Assembly: GCA_964251665.1 (NCBI GenBank)
Contig: CAXUKO010000003.1
Coordinates: forward strand, 458,809-522,808
Direction of reading: 5' to 3'
Source of the DNA: JBBQLG01 sp964251665
GTDB taxonomy: Bacteria > Bacteroidota > Bacteroidia > Cytophagales > Spirosomataceae
DNA length: 64,000 nt
Shown here: in pieces, positions 42,547 through 51,015 of the stretch
Position numbering within the stretch: the stretch's first letter is position 1
How the letters are laid out: each line of letters starts with the position of its first letter
The notes under the pieces: generated by a model
Database searches by the model: none
What the model saw: the letters and a program-made list of their open reading frames with translations, nothing else
Told to the model about the DNA's origin: nothing
Program-made: the position numbers and the translations under genes

Positions 42547-43482
42547 ATGAACGTCCGGCAACGCCTTTGTCTGTTATCCGTTTTTCTGGTACTGCTCAGT
42601 TTGGCTCCTGTGGCTTACGGCTGGAACCGGGCCACGCACATGGTCATTGGTGCCATCGCCTACCGGGATCTGCAACGTAGTTCACCCCAAACGGTTGCCC
42701 GCGTGGTGGCTATTCTTCGCCAGCATCCCGAGTACCAGCAGCGATGGGCCGCCAGACTTAGTGATCCCGCTTTATCCGACGACGAGCGCAACCAATACTT
42801 ATTCATGCTGGCCGCCCGTTGGCCCGATGATGTCAAAACCAGAGACAATCCGTATGATCACCCGTCGTGGCATTATGTAAATTATGTCTATAAACCCGAA
42901 CAGGGTGTGGCGACTACAGACAGTGTTTTGCCAACGGGTGAGAACATTATACAGGCGTTTGATCTGAACCGGCAGATTCTCCGCAGCCACGCGTCCGACA
43001 GTGCCAAAGCCATTGCGCTCTGCTGGATTTTCCATCTGGCGGGTGATGTGCACATGCCGCTGCACACTGTTTCGCTCATCAGCGCGCAGTTTCCGGAAGG
43101 CGATAAGGGCGGAAATCAGTTTAAAATTCGGGTAACGCCCGATGGACAAACCATCAACCTGCATAGCTTCTGGGATGGTATGCTGCTGGGAGCCGACGAC
43201 TTTCAGGCCGTCAATAACCTGGCCGTTCAGCTTCGGCAAACGATTTCGCGCGATCAATTGCCGCAATTAAGAACACCCGACATGGCAGGCTGGTCAGCGG
43301 AAAGCTTCCGGTTAGCGCGGGAGCAGGCCTATCAAAATGGTCAGTTGACCGCTGGTGTGGGTGACGCCGGTGCTGTGCTGCCCCCTGATTATGTAGCGCA
43401 GGTTAAGCCCGTTGCCGAGCGGCAGGTAGCCTTGTCCGGCTATCGACTGGCTGATGTACTGGCCGCCGACATAACTAACTAA
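42547..43482 (+). CDS. S1/P1-type zinc nuclease
   Basis: 311 residues from ATG 42547; a TTG-initiated frame 33 nt upstream is less likely. The signal peptide is cleaved before the Trp of YGWNRATHMVIGAIAY, so that the mature N-terminal Trp can bind zinc, as in nuclease S1/P1. Further Zn ligands: His in HMVIG, Asp in YDHPSWHYVNY, and CWIFHLAGDVHMPLHTVS (H...H-x-x-x-H/D) with GDKGGNQFKI and LHSFWDGMLL. By family knowledge it degrades single-stranded nucleic acid and 3'-nucleotides in the periplasm; with the phosphoesterase it could serve phosphate scavenging. Confidence 0.93.
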   Translation: MNVRQRLCLLSVFLVLLSLAPVAYGWNRATHMVIGAIAYRDLQRSSPQTVARVVAILRQHPEYQQRWAARLSDPALSDDERNQYLFMLAARWPDDVKTRDNPYDHPSWHYVNYVYKPEQGVATTDSVLPTGENIIQAFDLNRQILRSHASDSAKAIALCWIFHLAGDVHMPLHTVSLISAQFPEGDKGGNQFKIRVTPDGQTINLHSFWDGMLLGADDFQAVNNLAVQLRQTISRDQLPQLRTPDMAGWSAESFRLAREQAYQNGQLTAGVGDAGAVLPPDYVAQVKPVAERQVALSGYRLADVLAADITN

Positions 43483-43488
43483 AACAGG

Positions 43489-43552
43489 CCCCGGAAGATG
43501 AGCACTAATTCGGATACTGGTATCCAATTTAGTACCTACTTTCCGGGGCCTG
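43489..43552. terminator. Long bidirectional terminator hairpin
   Basis: CAGGCCCCGGAA (43489-43500) pairs with TTCCGGGGCCTG (43541-43552). The 40-nt loop contains a second hairpin (ACTAATTCGGATAC with GTATCCAATTTAGT). It sits between convergent genes ending at 43482 and 43558. Confidence 0.8.
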
Positions 43553-43557
43553 GGAAT

Positions 43558-43791
43558 TTATAAGCTCGTCTGGTTCTTAATCAGGTGCCGACGAACCTTG
43601 TCGGCCGCAGCCAGGTCCGTCAGGGTGATATTGGCCCGTTGGCGCATGGTAGGCGACGATTGCAGTAATTCCGTTGCCATCTTGATCAACAGGGCAGCCG
43701 TAGCCGGGCCATTGGCTTTACGCCGGGTTGGACGATGTACGGTCGGAGTAGATTCTGCTGGTGCCTTACTGAAATTTCGTGTTGACTCCAT
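43558..43791 (-). CDS. Small helical protein next to AAA_24 ATPase
   Basis: 77 residues, basic N-terminus (TVHRPTRRKANGPATAALL) followed by a helical segment (LIKMATELLQSSPTMRQRAN). It starts 9 nt after the AAA_24 ATPase gene and ends just before a terminator, so the two form one operon. No family recognised; a partner protein or DNA-binding accessory of the ATPase is possible. Confidence 0.6.
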   Translation of the reverse strand: MESTRNFSKAPAESTPTVHRPTRRKANGPATAALLIKMATELLQSSPTMRQRANITLTDLAAADKVRRHLIKNQTSL

Positions 43792-43800
43792 CTATGTTGT

Positions 43801-44679
43801 TTACGTAAGGGCTGCCGTAGCAGCGGTATTCACTTTGTTGAATTGAAGGCGGGCAGCGCGTTTAAAGTCCTCATTGTCAATCACCAGGGTACTCAGCGAC
43901 GTTTTCAGTTCGGATAGTTTCGCTACGGTATCGCAACCTGCCAGCCGCCCGATGGCGGATCGCACTTCATCCTGGATATCGATGCCTGATTCGCACCAGT
44001 CACGGATGATCTTACCTGTGTCTTCGGTGGGTGTAAACGCAGGTTTATCGGCAAACAAACCGGTTCGATCCTTCGAGATATGGGCTTTGTGATCAATATC
44101 GAGATCGAACGAAACGGTCAGTTCAAACTCAAAGCCATCGCGGGTTTGAGCGGCCATACCTACCTTCTGCGGTACCTGCTTGCCGTTTTTCTCCGTCAGC
44201 ACGTAGTCGCTTTTGCTGCGCACGGTGGTAATGACATGGCATTTGCTCTGCAGCAGCGCGTCGATAAACGACTGGTGACGCGGTGTCACCTCCGCCCAGG
44301 CTGTGAAGGAGTTCGGTACGCGCTGTTTCTGCATGGCGGCTTCGTGCATATCCAGACAGCCACCCCGCCCGTTCCATTCGTGCGTGACCGAATCGACAAT
44401 GATTACTTCTACACCCGCTTCTTCGCACTCACGGATGGCTTCGATGTAGCGTTCGGGTGTGAAGGGTGCGGTCAGGGTAAGTACGTTGTAGTCGCCGAGG
44501 TGGGAGTACAAATCGGCTGAACCGTTTTCGGTATCAATCACCACCACTTTCGACCAGTCGCCCACCAACCCTTTGGCAATTAAGAGGGCCGAATAGGTCT
44601 TGCCGGAACCGGAAGGAGCGGCTAAGCCTAACCGTATTTTTGCTTTTTGGCGGGTTGCTTTTCTAAGTTGTGATGCCAT
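43801..44679 (-). CDS. Phage-type AAA_24 RecA-like ATPase (Sak4-like)
   Basis: 292 residues. Walker A is GLAAPSGSGKTYSALLIAKG, with VVVIDTENGSADLYS and Walker B VEVIIVDSVTHEWNG. This is the AAA_24 family of RecA-like ATPases, best known from phages, where Sak4-type members support single-strand annealing. LYSHLGDYNVLTLTAPFTPE is the usual family loop. No other structural phage genes are near. Together with the 77-residue protein it may be a prophage leftover or a domesticated recombination module. Upstream lies a 477-nt gene-free region with a terminator facing the other way. Confidence 0.85.
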   Translation of the reverse strand: MASQLRKATRQKAKIRLGLAAPSGSGKTYSALLIAKGLVGDWSKVVVIDTENGSADLYSHLGDYNVLTLTAPFTPERYIEAIRECEEAGVEVIIVDSVTHEWNGRGGCLDMHEAAMQKQRVPNSFTAWAEVTPRHQSFIDALLQSKCHVITTVRSKSDYVLTEKNGKQVPQKVGMAAQTRDGFEFELTVSFDLDIDHKAHISKDRTGLFADKPAFTPTEDTGKIIRDWCESGIDIQDEVRSAIGRLAGCDTVAKLSELKTSLSTLVIDNEDFKRAARLQFNKVNTAATAALT

Positions 44680-45017
44680 CGGGTTTTTTGTCGTTTATGC
44701 TGTTTAGGCGTTCTATTGATAACAAAAACAGCGGTGATTTACTCCCAAAAAGTACTACTTTTTTCGCTCTTTTCCCCATATTTCAGGCGTTTTCTTCAAT
44801 TACTGGGCGGCTACCTACAGGGCCTTTCCTGGCCGGATAAATCGCTACTGATCGTCGCTGAAAAGTGCAACCCGCTCCTCCGTTTTTGAGCGTTCCCGGG
44901 GGCGGTTTAGCGACCAGAAATCCATTGCTTTCAGATCGCAAAAAAATTTATCTGTCTGCAATCCGTACCGACGGCAGTTTCGTAGATATATATGTTACAA
45001 AAAGAGGAAGGTGTTGA
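44680..45017. other. Gene-free spacer upstream of AAA_24 gene
   Basis: No coding frame of note. It contains A/T-rich tracts and a short stretch before the terminator at 45018 that could be the body of a small plus-strand RNA, but no promoter with both TTTG and TAnnTTTG at correct spacing was found. Confidence 0.4.
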
Positions 45018-45047
45018 AAGCCCCGCTATACTATAGCAGGGCTTTTT
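45018..45047 (+). terminator. Intrinsic terminator in spacer (no gene upstream on that strand)
   Basis: AAGCCCCGCTAT pairs with ATAGCAGGGCTT (one mismatch, 45018-45044) followed by TTTTT. On the plus strand nothing annotated precedes it, so it may end an unannotated small RNA; on the minus strand it would insulate the AAA_24 operon. Confidence 0.7.
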
Positions 45048-45156
45048 CGTTTTTGGGCTGCACCAATGTCAGTAACAACCGGAAAGCCGGGATTTTTAGG
45101 CCCTTCCGCAAACCTAAAGGCCGCAGTCGGGTAGTATAAGGGTAAACCAGACGACC

Positions 45157-45588
45157 ATGACACCAGCCCATACCTTACAGCGGTTTTTAGACGCACAGGC
45201 CAACGACTACGCCCGGGCTCTGGCCGAAGTCCGGCAGGGCCGCAAGCAAAGCCACTGGATGTGGTACATTTTTCCGCAGATTGCGGGCTTAGGATTCAGC
45301 GAGACGGCCAGATTCTACGCCATTCAGGACCTGCACGAGGCTCAGGCCTACTTCGACCATCCCACGCTGGGCAGCCGCCTGATTGAGATTACAAACGCAT
45401 TTCTGCGCATCGACGGTAAATCGGCCAACGCCATTCTGGGCAGTCCTGATGACTTGAAAATGAAATCCAGCATGACCCTGTTCAGCCTGCTACCCAACAC
45501 AGACCCGGTATTTCAGGCTGTATTAGCCAAATTCTTCAACGGGAATCAGGACGAGAAAACACTCGCGATTGTCGGGAAAGAGCGGTAG
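45157..45588 (+). CDS. DUF1810 family protein
   Basis: 143 residues covering the whole DUF1810 family length. Signature: LQRFLDAQANDYARALAEVR, GRKQSHWMWYIFPQIAGLG, SETARFYAIQDLHEAQAYF and MKSSMTLFSLLPNTDPVFQA. Cytoplasmic, all-helical. The family's biochemical role is not established. Single gene with its own spacer on both sides. Confidence 0.92.
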   Translation: MTPAHTLQRFLDAQANDYARALAEVRQGRKQSHWMWYIFPQIAGLGFSETARFYAIQDLHEAQAYFDHPTLGSRLIEITNAFLRIDGKSANAILGSPDDLKMKSSMTLFSLLPNTDPVFQAVLAKFFNGNQDEKTLAIVGKER

Positions 45589-45630
45589 GAAAATGCGTTT
45601 TTTAACAGTTGATCATCCGGTGAATAAACA

Positions 45631-46200
45631 TTACAACATCGCCATTAGCTTGGCAGCTGTTAGTTTTAGTTCGGATTTTTTTAGGGCCTGAATAACGTCC
45701 AGAGCGGTCTTGGGCGGATTTCTTAGGTTGGCTACCTGCGTCTGAAAGGCGTGCAACGCTTCTTCTGGATTTGACTCCAACAGGCGATTGATAAACTCGT
45801 CAGGATGCTGGGTTTCTATATCAAACTGAACCAGATAGTCATTTGGGAAATCCTTTAGATTAGCCGTTACGATTACCTGAGCCTGACTACGAATGGCAGC
45901 CGCCAAAATATGACGGTCGTCCGGGTCAGGTAAGTCAATGGAGCGAATTAGAGTCTCGTAATTTCGTACAGTCGCATCGGGAAAGGCCGCATTCATTGCC
46001 TCGGTGGTTCGTTGAAGCTGACCGGCAGTCAAGTCGGGTCGGTTGAGCAGCAGATTGCGGGTCCATTCGTCATGAATTTTATCGCTCCACTTGGGGGTAT
46101 ACAGCCCGGCGTCTGCCAGGTGCAATAACAGATCCCGCACCGGAGCCGGATACAGAACGCAGGCATCCAACAGCGCTATCGGCCTCGTCGTTTGAATCAT
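45631..46200 (-). CDS. PIN-domain ribonuclease toxin
   Basis: 189 residues of the PIN_3-type subgroup. The acidic active-site residues are in ALLDACVLYP (D12) and LPDPDDRHILAAAIRSQAQV (paired Asp), with VTANLKDFP at the conserved T-x-N-x-x-D/H position. PIN toxins cleave RNA, often tRNA or mRNA. It overlaps the upstream HTH gene by 4 nt (46197-46200), the usual layout with the antitoxin first. Confidence 0.88.
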   Translation of the reverse strand: MIQTTRPIALLDACVLYPAPVRDLLLHLADAGLYTPKWSDKIHDEWTRNLLLNRPDLTAGQLQRTTEAMNAAFPDATVRNYETLIRSIDLPDPDDRHILAAAIRSQAQVIVTANLKDFPNDYLVQFDIETQHPDEFINRLLESNPEEALHAFQTQVANLRNPPKTALDVIQALKKSELKLTAAKLMAML

Positions 46201-46676
46201 TCGTAACCCAGATGAAGCGTCTGCGCCTGTTGGGTCAAAAACTGTAGCCGCTCTTTCCGTTCTTCTTTTTGCTGGTTAGCGTACTGGAGCAGGTCCTCCA
46301 GCAAAATGCGCCGGTGACTACCTACTTTCTTAAATGGAATATTCCCCTCCTCCAGTAGTTTAACCACGTGCGGTCTCGACACATTCAGAATTTGGGCCGC
46401 TTGCTGCGTACTCACTTCCGAATCAGACGGTATGAGCGAAACGGCCCTGCCCTCTGCCATGCTGGCCAGGATAACGGCCAGCAGATGAAAGGCTTTGGTT
46501 GGAATGGTGACTGTGAATGAGCCGTCCTGATTTGGCTCGGCCTGACTTGTTCCACCCTGTACTTGGATGCGTACCCCCTCTGACTCTTTCCCTGCTACTG
46601 CTTTCGTGAAGAGCGGAAGCGATTCGCGGGCTACCTGCTGATCCTGTAAGGTTGGTCTCTCAACAACGGCTTCCAT
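46197..46676 (-). CDS. Excisionase-type HTH antitoxin of the PIN pair
   Basis: 159 residues. The N-terminal part (about 1-85) has a beta-rich segment, EPNQDGSFTVTIPTKAFHLL. It is followed by an excisionase-like winged HTH, STQQAAQILNVSRPHVVKLL and IPFKKVGSHRRILLEDLLQY. It likely neutralises the PIN toxin and represses the operon by binding its own promoter at 46696-46726. The HTH in the C-terminal half differs from classical VapB. Confidence 0.87.
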   Translation of the reverse strand: MEAVVERPTLQDQQVARESLPLFTKAVAGKESEGVRIQVQGGTSQAEPNQDGSFTVTIPTKAFHLLAVILASMAEGRAVSLIPSDSEVSTQQAAQILNVSRPHVVKLLEEGNIPFKKVGSHRRILLEDLLQYANQQKEERKERLQFLTQQAQTLHLGYE

Positions 46677-46695
46677 GCATCTTGTAAATCTTGTG

Positions 46696-46726
46696 TAAAT
46701 ATAACAAACGAAATAAACGAAACAAA
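46696..46726 (-). promoter_or_regulatory. Promoter of the PIN toxin-antitoxin operon
   Basis: On the minus strand TTTG (46726-46723), 19 nt, TATATTTA (46703-46696): seven of eight -7 positions fit TAnnTTTG and the spacing is ideal. The spacer carries repeated CGTTT(A/G)TT words (TTTCGTTTATTTCGTTTG) suitable as an operator for the HTH antitoxin. The leader would be about 13 nt. Confidence 0.75.
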
Positions 46727-47045
46727 GTATCTCTGTTCTGACTATTACGCCAAGGATTGCAGCGATTTTGTATCTGATCTGTAATACTGCTGGCCCGCTA
46801 TAGCGGAAATGCCATCAAACGTACCAGATGCACAGGCTAACTCAGAATATTACGAAGGATTGCAGGAACAAGGAATGGCACGTACGACGAAACGGCAAAC
46901 AGACTAATCGGTTTACCATGGGTAAGAACTGGGTAAATTTTTGGAAGGCTGCTTGTTACGCCGATACACGTGTTCTACGTAGATTGCTGCAACTGAGTTG
47001 CGAATACTTAGGAGTTAGCGGTCAGACCATCAAGAACCTTCATCA
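46727..47045. other. Spacer without a supported gene
   Basis: A 79-codon open frame (46828-47067) exists but overlaps the better-supported gene at 47046, lacks family features and is basic noise-like. No promoter with both elements was found for the plus strand. Confidence 0.4.
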
Positions 47046-47561
47046 ATGTACAATCAGGAGAAAGTAGACAGTTTTATCCAACGTTCAGAAGTAGTTATTC
47101 AAAACCGCAACAAAGACGATGCTTTCCAGATTATTTCTGCTGAAATAGATGCTTGTGAAGACAGGTATATTAACGAATACATTACAGCTTTGAATTTCAT
47201 TCGTTCCGTAAAGGTTCTTGACTGGATTGAAAAGAATACACATCGAATAATCAATGTCAGTCTTAGCTGGGGACATTTAGCGGCCAGTTCACATTTTACT
47301 TGGGATAGAGCAGAGAAATGGTTGGTGAAAGGTCGACCGCTGGGCTTAATTGCACTCGACGCGTTGGTTTTTTGTACCACCATCGGCGAAAGGTTAAATC
47401 AATCACCCTGGATGCGCCAAATTCAACCAAAACTTATCGACAGCCTACGACCAGAGATTGTTGCTACCAGCCTTCAGGAATATTTAAAAACAGACAGTGC
47501 ACCCAGAACAAAAGACGCTGTTCGGAAAATTATAGAGAACATTTTTGACGCTCGACGATGA
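47046..47561 (+). CDS. Hypothetical helical protein
   Basis: 171 residues, cytoplasmic, with HEAT-like helical pairs: FQIISAEIDACEDRYINEYI, LDWIEKNTHRIINVSLSWGH, ATSLQEYLKTDSAPRTKDAV. Clearly lower in G+C than its neighbours, with more A/T-ending codons, suggesting recent transfer. Located beside a toxin-antitoxin pair in a gene-poor stretch. No family recognised. Confidence 0.6.
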   Translation: MYNQEKVDSFIQRSEVVIQNRNKDDAFQIISAEIDACEDRYINEYITALNFIRSVKVLDWIEKNTHRIINVSLSWGHLAASSHFTWDRAEKWLVKGRPLGLIALDALVFCTTIGERLNQSPWMRQIQPKLIDSLRPEIVATSLQEYLKTDSAPRTKDAVRKIIENIFDARR

Positions 47562-47760
47562 CAAGCCGGAACCGCTAACAGGGCGTTTCTAAAAAAGCGG
47601 CTTGACTGCAATGGCTTAACGATATATCTTTATTGAACAATGGAATAAAAGTGAAGCTGAAATAACACGAAATCTCGCTGCTTCAGAAACACCTTTAACG
47701 TTCCCAATAAGGAAACGCTAACTCCTACTAACTGACATTCAGCAAGCCACCATAACCAAA

Positions 47761-47801
47761 AAGCCATGCCTGATACCAATTAACAAGTATCAAACATGGC
47801 T
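47761..47801. terminator. Bidirectional terminator after the molybdenum hydroxylase operon
   Basis: AAGCCATG and TGATAC (47761-47776) pair with GTATCA and CATGGCTT further right (to 47801), with T-rich tracts on both sides. It follows the minus-strand operon, whose last stop is at 47826. Confidence 0.75.
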
Positions 47802-47825
47802 TTCTCTTTCTCAAAACCTATACCC

Positions 47826-49973
47826 TCACAACAACTTATCCGGTGTAATGGGTAAGTCCCGGACGCGTTTGCCGGTAGCGTTGAAGACCGCATTGGCAAC
47901 GGCAGCCGCTACGCCCACAATGCCAACTTCCCCGATTCCTTTTACGCCCATCTTGTTGGAGGCCGTGTCGTCTTCGCGGACAAAAATGGCGTCCATTTGG
48001 CCAATATCCAGGTTGGACGGTACGTGATAATCTGCCAGTGACCGGGTGACAAAGTTGCCCCAACGCGGATCGACTACCGACTCCTCGGTCAGGGCCATAC
48101 CGATGCCCCAGATGTTGCCGCCGATGATCTGCGAACGCGCTGTTTTCGGATTCAGGATTTTACCCGCGCCCGTCACGGCCAGAAAACGGGTAACCCGCAC
48201 CATGCCGGTCGAGATGTTCACCGCCACCTCCGCAAAGTTGGCGTTAAAACTGTGCGCCGAGTGGTCTCCTTCATCCTCCGGTGGCTTGGCATCCGCCCGG
48301 GTTTGAAAGTCGGCAACTTTTTCCGAGACCATTAACTCCGAAGCCGTTGGGCGACGGTAATACTGCTTACCGGATTTGGCAATCAGTTCGTCGGTGATTT
48401 TCAGGCAGGCCTCGTACACGGCATTGGCATAACTCGCGGCACCTACCGAACCCACCGCACCAGCGGCAGGAGGGAGGTTTGAGTCGCCCAGTTTTACCGT
48501 GATTTTTGACAGTGGCAGGTCCAGCACATCGGCCGCTGTTTGCGCCAGAATGGTGTGGGTACCCGTGCCCAGGTCCGCAGCGGCCAGCTCAATAGTGGCC
48601 GTTACGTCGCTGCCTTCGCGTTTCAGTTTCACAATAGCCGAACTGGGTCGTTGGTGGGCCGGGTAGGTGCCGCAGGCAACGCCGTAGCCAATCAGGTAAT
48701 TGCCCTGCTGGTTCTGGCGGGGTTCGGCCTTCCGCTTGTCCCAGCCAAAGGCTTTGGCACCGGCCTGCAGGCACTGCACCGTTGTCCGCGACGACCAGGG
48801 CTTGCCATTGGATGGGTCACGTTCCGGCTCGTTTTTGATCCGAAGCTCAATCGGGTCCATCCCGAGGGCGTGTGCCAGCTCGTCCATCGCCGATTCCAGG
48901 GCAAAACTGCCCGTCGATTTTCCGGGGCCGCGCGTATAGGTTGGCAAAATCAGGTTCATCGGCACCACCCGGTAGCTGATGAGCGAATTGGGCGTATCGT
49001 ACATGATTTTCGAGCAGTCGCCACACGGTTCGATAAACTCATTATGAATGGCGCTGTGGGTCGTGATCTCATGCGCGAGTGCCGTCAGCTTCCCGTCTTT
49101 GGTAGCCGCCAGACTTACTTTCTGGAGATTGCGCTGGCGTAGTCCCACCGAGTTAACCATCTGCTGACGAGTCAGCGCCAGCTTTACCGGGCGATTCACC
49201 TGTTTGGCCGCTACGGCCGTCAGCACCAGATTAGCCCATTGACCCCCTTTTGACCCGAAGCCACCCCCAATGAAAGGCGTAATAATCCGCACCTGTTCGG
49301 GTTTTATGTTCAGCGTGGCAGCCGCTGCCCCCTGCGCTCCGTTCACGATCTGCGAACCATTGTACAGCGTTACGTGGTCACCATCCCATTCGGCAATCGT
49401 GGAATGGGGTTCCAGCGGATGATGATGCTCAATGGGCGTACTGTAGACCTGTTCAACTTTAACGGCTGCCGAACTCAGGGCCGCTTTCGCGTCGCCCCGG
49501 ATGGCGTCGGCCTGATCCTTGGATTTGGGCAGAACGGCTTCCTTAGCGAGCTTGTCGAAGTCTACTTTAGGCTCTGTTTTGTCGTAGTCTACCTGAATCA
49601 GCCGCGTGGCGTAGCGGGCCTGCTCAAAGGTTTCGGCCACAACCAGACCAATATGCTGCCCCTGAAACTCGATCTCAGGACTTTGCAGCAGGCCGCCCCC
49701 GCGAATACCGCCATTGACGTTCAGTTTGGGCGCATTGGTATGGGTGATAACGGCCAGCACACCGGGCGCTTTTTCGGCCGCAGCCGTGTCGATGCTGCGA
49801 ATTGTGCCGGCGGCAATGGTGCTTTTGAAGAGGACGGCGTAGGCCAGGTTCTTCACGGGATAATCCGTGGCATAGGCAGCTTTTCCCGTCACCTTGGCGA
49901 TCCCGTCGATGCGGCTGATGGGCGCGCCAATTAGTTTGTCTTTGTCTTGCATGGTATCTGTTGACGTTAACAT
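47826..49973 (-). CDS. Molybdopterin subunit of PaoABC-like aldehyde oxidoreductase
   Basis: 715 residues, the large catalytic subunit of the xanthine oxidase family, closest in layout to E. coli PaoC/YagR. The N-terminal hammerhead domain (IGAPISRIDGIAKVTGKAAY) is followed by the cofactor motif FIGGGFGSKGGQWANLVL and the C-terminal catalytic Glu in VKGIGEVGIVGVAAAVANAV. By family knowledge it oxidises aldehydes to carboxylic acids at a Mo-MCD centre. It is the last gene of a three-gene operon and overlaps the FAD subunit gene by one base at 49973. No XdhC-like maturation factor is in the window. Confidence 0.92.
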   Translation of the reverse strand: MLTSTDTMQDKDKLIGAPISRIDGIAKVTGKAAYATDYPVKNLAYAVLFKSTIAAGTIRSIDTAAAEKAPGVLAVITHTNAPKLNVNGGIRGGGLLQSPEIEFQGQHIGLVVAETFEQARYATRLIQVDYDKTEPKVDFDKLAKEAVLPKSKDQADAIRGDAKAALSSAAVKVEQVYSTPIEHHHPLEPHSTIAEWDGDHVTLYNGSQIVNGAQGAAAATLNIKPEQVRIITPFIGGGFGSKGGQWANLVLTAVAAKQVNRPVKLALTRQQMVNSVGLRQRNLQKVSLAATKDGKLTALAHEITTHSAIHNEFIEPCGDCSKIMYDTPNSLISYRVVPMNLILPTYTRGPGKSTGSFALESAMDELAHALGMDPIELRIKNEPERDPSNGKPWSSRTTVQCLQAGAKAFGWDKRKAEPRQNQQGNYLIGYGVACGTYPAHQRPSSAIVKLKREGSDVTATIELAAADLGTGTHTILAQTAADVLDLPLSKITVKLGDSNLPPAAGAVGSVGAASYANAVYEACLKITDELIAKSGKQYYRRPTASELMVSEKVADFQTRADAKPPEDEGDHSAHSFNANFAEVAVNISTGMVRVTRFLAVTGAGKILNPKTARSQIIGGNIWGIGMALTEESVVDPRWGNFVTRSLADYHVPSNLDIGQMDAIFVREDDTASNKMGVKGIGEVGIVGVAAAVANAVFNATGKRVRDLPITPDKLL

Positions 49974-50995
49974 CAGGACTTACCGCCGTTCATGGCCATT
50001 TGCAACGCCCGGACTATGCTTCGTTTGCCAAGCTCTACTTTAAACGCATTGTGCGCTAAGGGCCTGGCGTCGGCCATTTCAGCCTCGGCCGCCCGGTTGA
50101 AATTCGCTTCCGTCGCTTCTTTACCGGCCAGAAAATGCTCGGCTTTCAGGGCACGCCAGGGTTTATGAGCCACTCCACCCATCGCGATCCGGGCCTGTAC
50201 GATCTGATTGCCCGAACCGCCGGACCGAGTAGTCTCTACGGCCGCTGCCACCGAAATCAGGGCAAAAGCATACGAGGCCCGGTCGCGCACTTTCAGGTAA
50301 TACGAGTGGTCGGCAAGGTTATTTTTGGGCAACTCAATGGCGGTAATCAGTTCACCATGCGCCAGATTGGTGTCCAGTTCGGGTTTGTCGCCGGGCAACC
50401 GGTGAAATTCGGCAAACGGAATCAGCCGTTCCTGACCGCTGGCACTTCTGACGGTTACCACGGCATCCAGCGCAGCCAGTGCCACCGCCATATCCGACGG
50501 ATAAACGGCCACGCAGTTGTCTGACCAGCCGAAAATGGCGTGCATCCGGTTGATGCCTTCCAGTGCACCACAGCCACTTCCCGGTTCGCGTTTATTGCAG
50601 GGCATGGCTACGTCGTAGAAATACGGGCAACGGGTTCGTTGCAGCAGGTTACCGCCGTTGGTTGCCATGTTGCGGATCTGTCCCGAGGCCCCGGCCAGAA
50701 TGGCCTGGGTCAGCAGGGGATAGTTTTGGCGGATCAGGGCGTGATTGGCCGTATCGGTATTTGTGCCCAGCCCGCCAATCGACAGGCCGCCTTTGCTGGG
50801 TCCGGTAGCTATGGGCGTAATGGCCGTCAGCTTCAGCCGGGTAATGTCGATCAATTCATCGGGCCGCTCAACGTCCTCCTTCATCAGATCCAGCAGGTTG
50901 GTACCGCCCGCCAGAAACTTCGCCGTCGGACTGCCGGCACCCAGCTTTATCGCTGAGGGGAGATCGGTTGCCCTTGTGTATTTAAATGGTCTCAT
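49973..50995 (-). CDS. FAD (and 4Fe-4S) subunit of PaoABC-like oxidoreductase
   Basis: 340 residues. FAD-binding PCMH fold: KFLAGGTNLLDLMKEDVERP, GASGQIRNMATNGGNLLQRT, AVYPSDMAVALAALDAVVTV, plus the CO dehydrogenase flavoprotein C-terminal domain (RIAMGGVAHKPWRALKAEHF). The insert RTRCPYFYDVAMPCNKREPG and GSGCGA has the cysteines that bind the extra 4Fe-4S cluster in PaoB/YagS. No signal peptide; it is expected to be carried to the periplasm by the Tat signal of the partner subunit. Confidence 0.92.
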   Translation of the reverse strand: MRPFKYTRATDLPSAIKLGAGSPTAKFLAGGTNLLDLMKEDVERPDELIDITRLKLTAITPIATGPSKGGLSIGGLGTNTDTANHALIRQNYPLLTQAILAGASGQIRNMATNGGNLLQRTRCPYFYDVAMPCNKREPGSGCGALEGINRMHAIFGWSDNCVAVYPSDMAVALAALDAVVTVRSASGQERLIPFAEFHRLPGDKPELDTNLAHGELITAIELPKNNLADHSYYLKVRDRASYAFALISVAAAVETTRSGGSGNQIVQARIAMGGVAHKPWRALKAEHFLAGKEATEANFNRAAEAEMADARPLAHNAFKVELGKRSIVRALQMAMNGGKS

Positions 50996-51015
50996 ACAGT
51001 GCTGGTGATGAATGG

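Noticed and set aside
46828..47067. 79-codon plus-strand frame before the hypothetical gene
   Set aside because: Overlaps the better frame at 47046, has no recognisable domain and an irregular composition.
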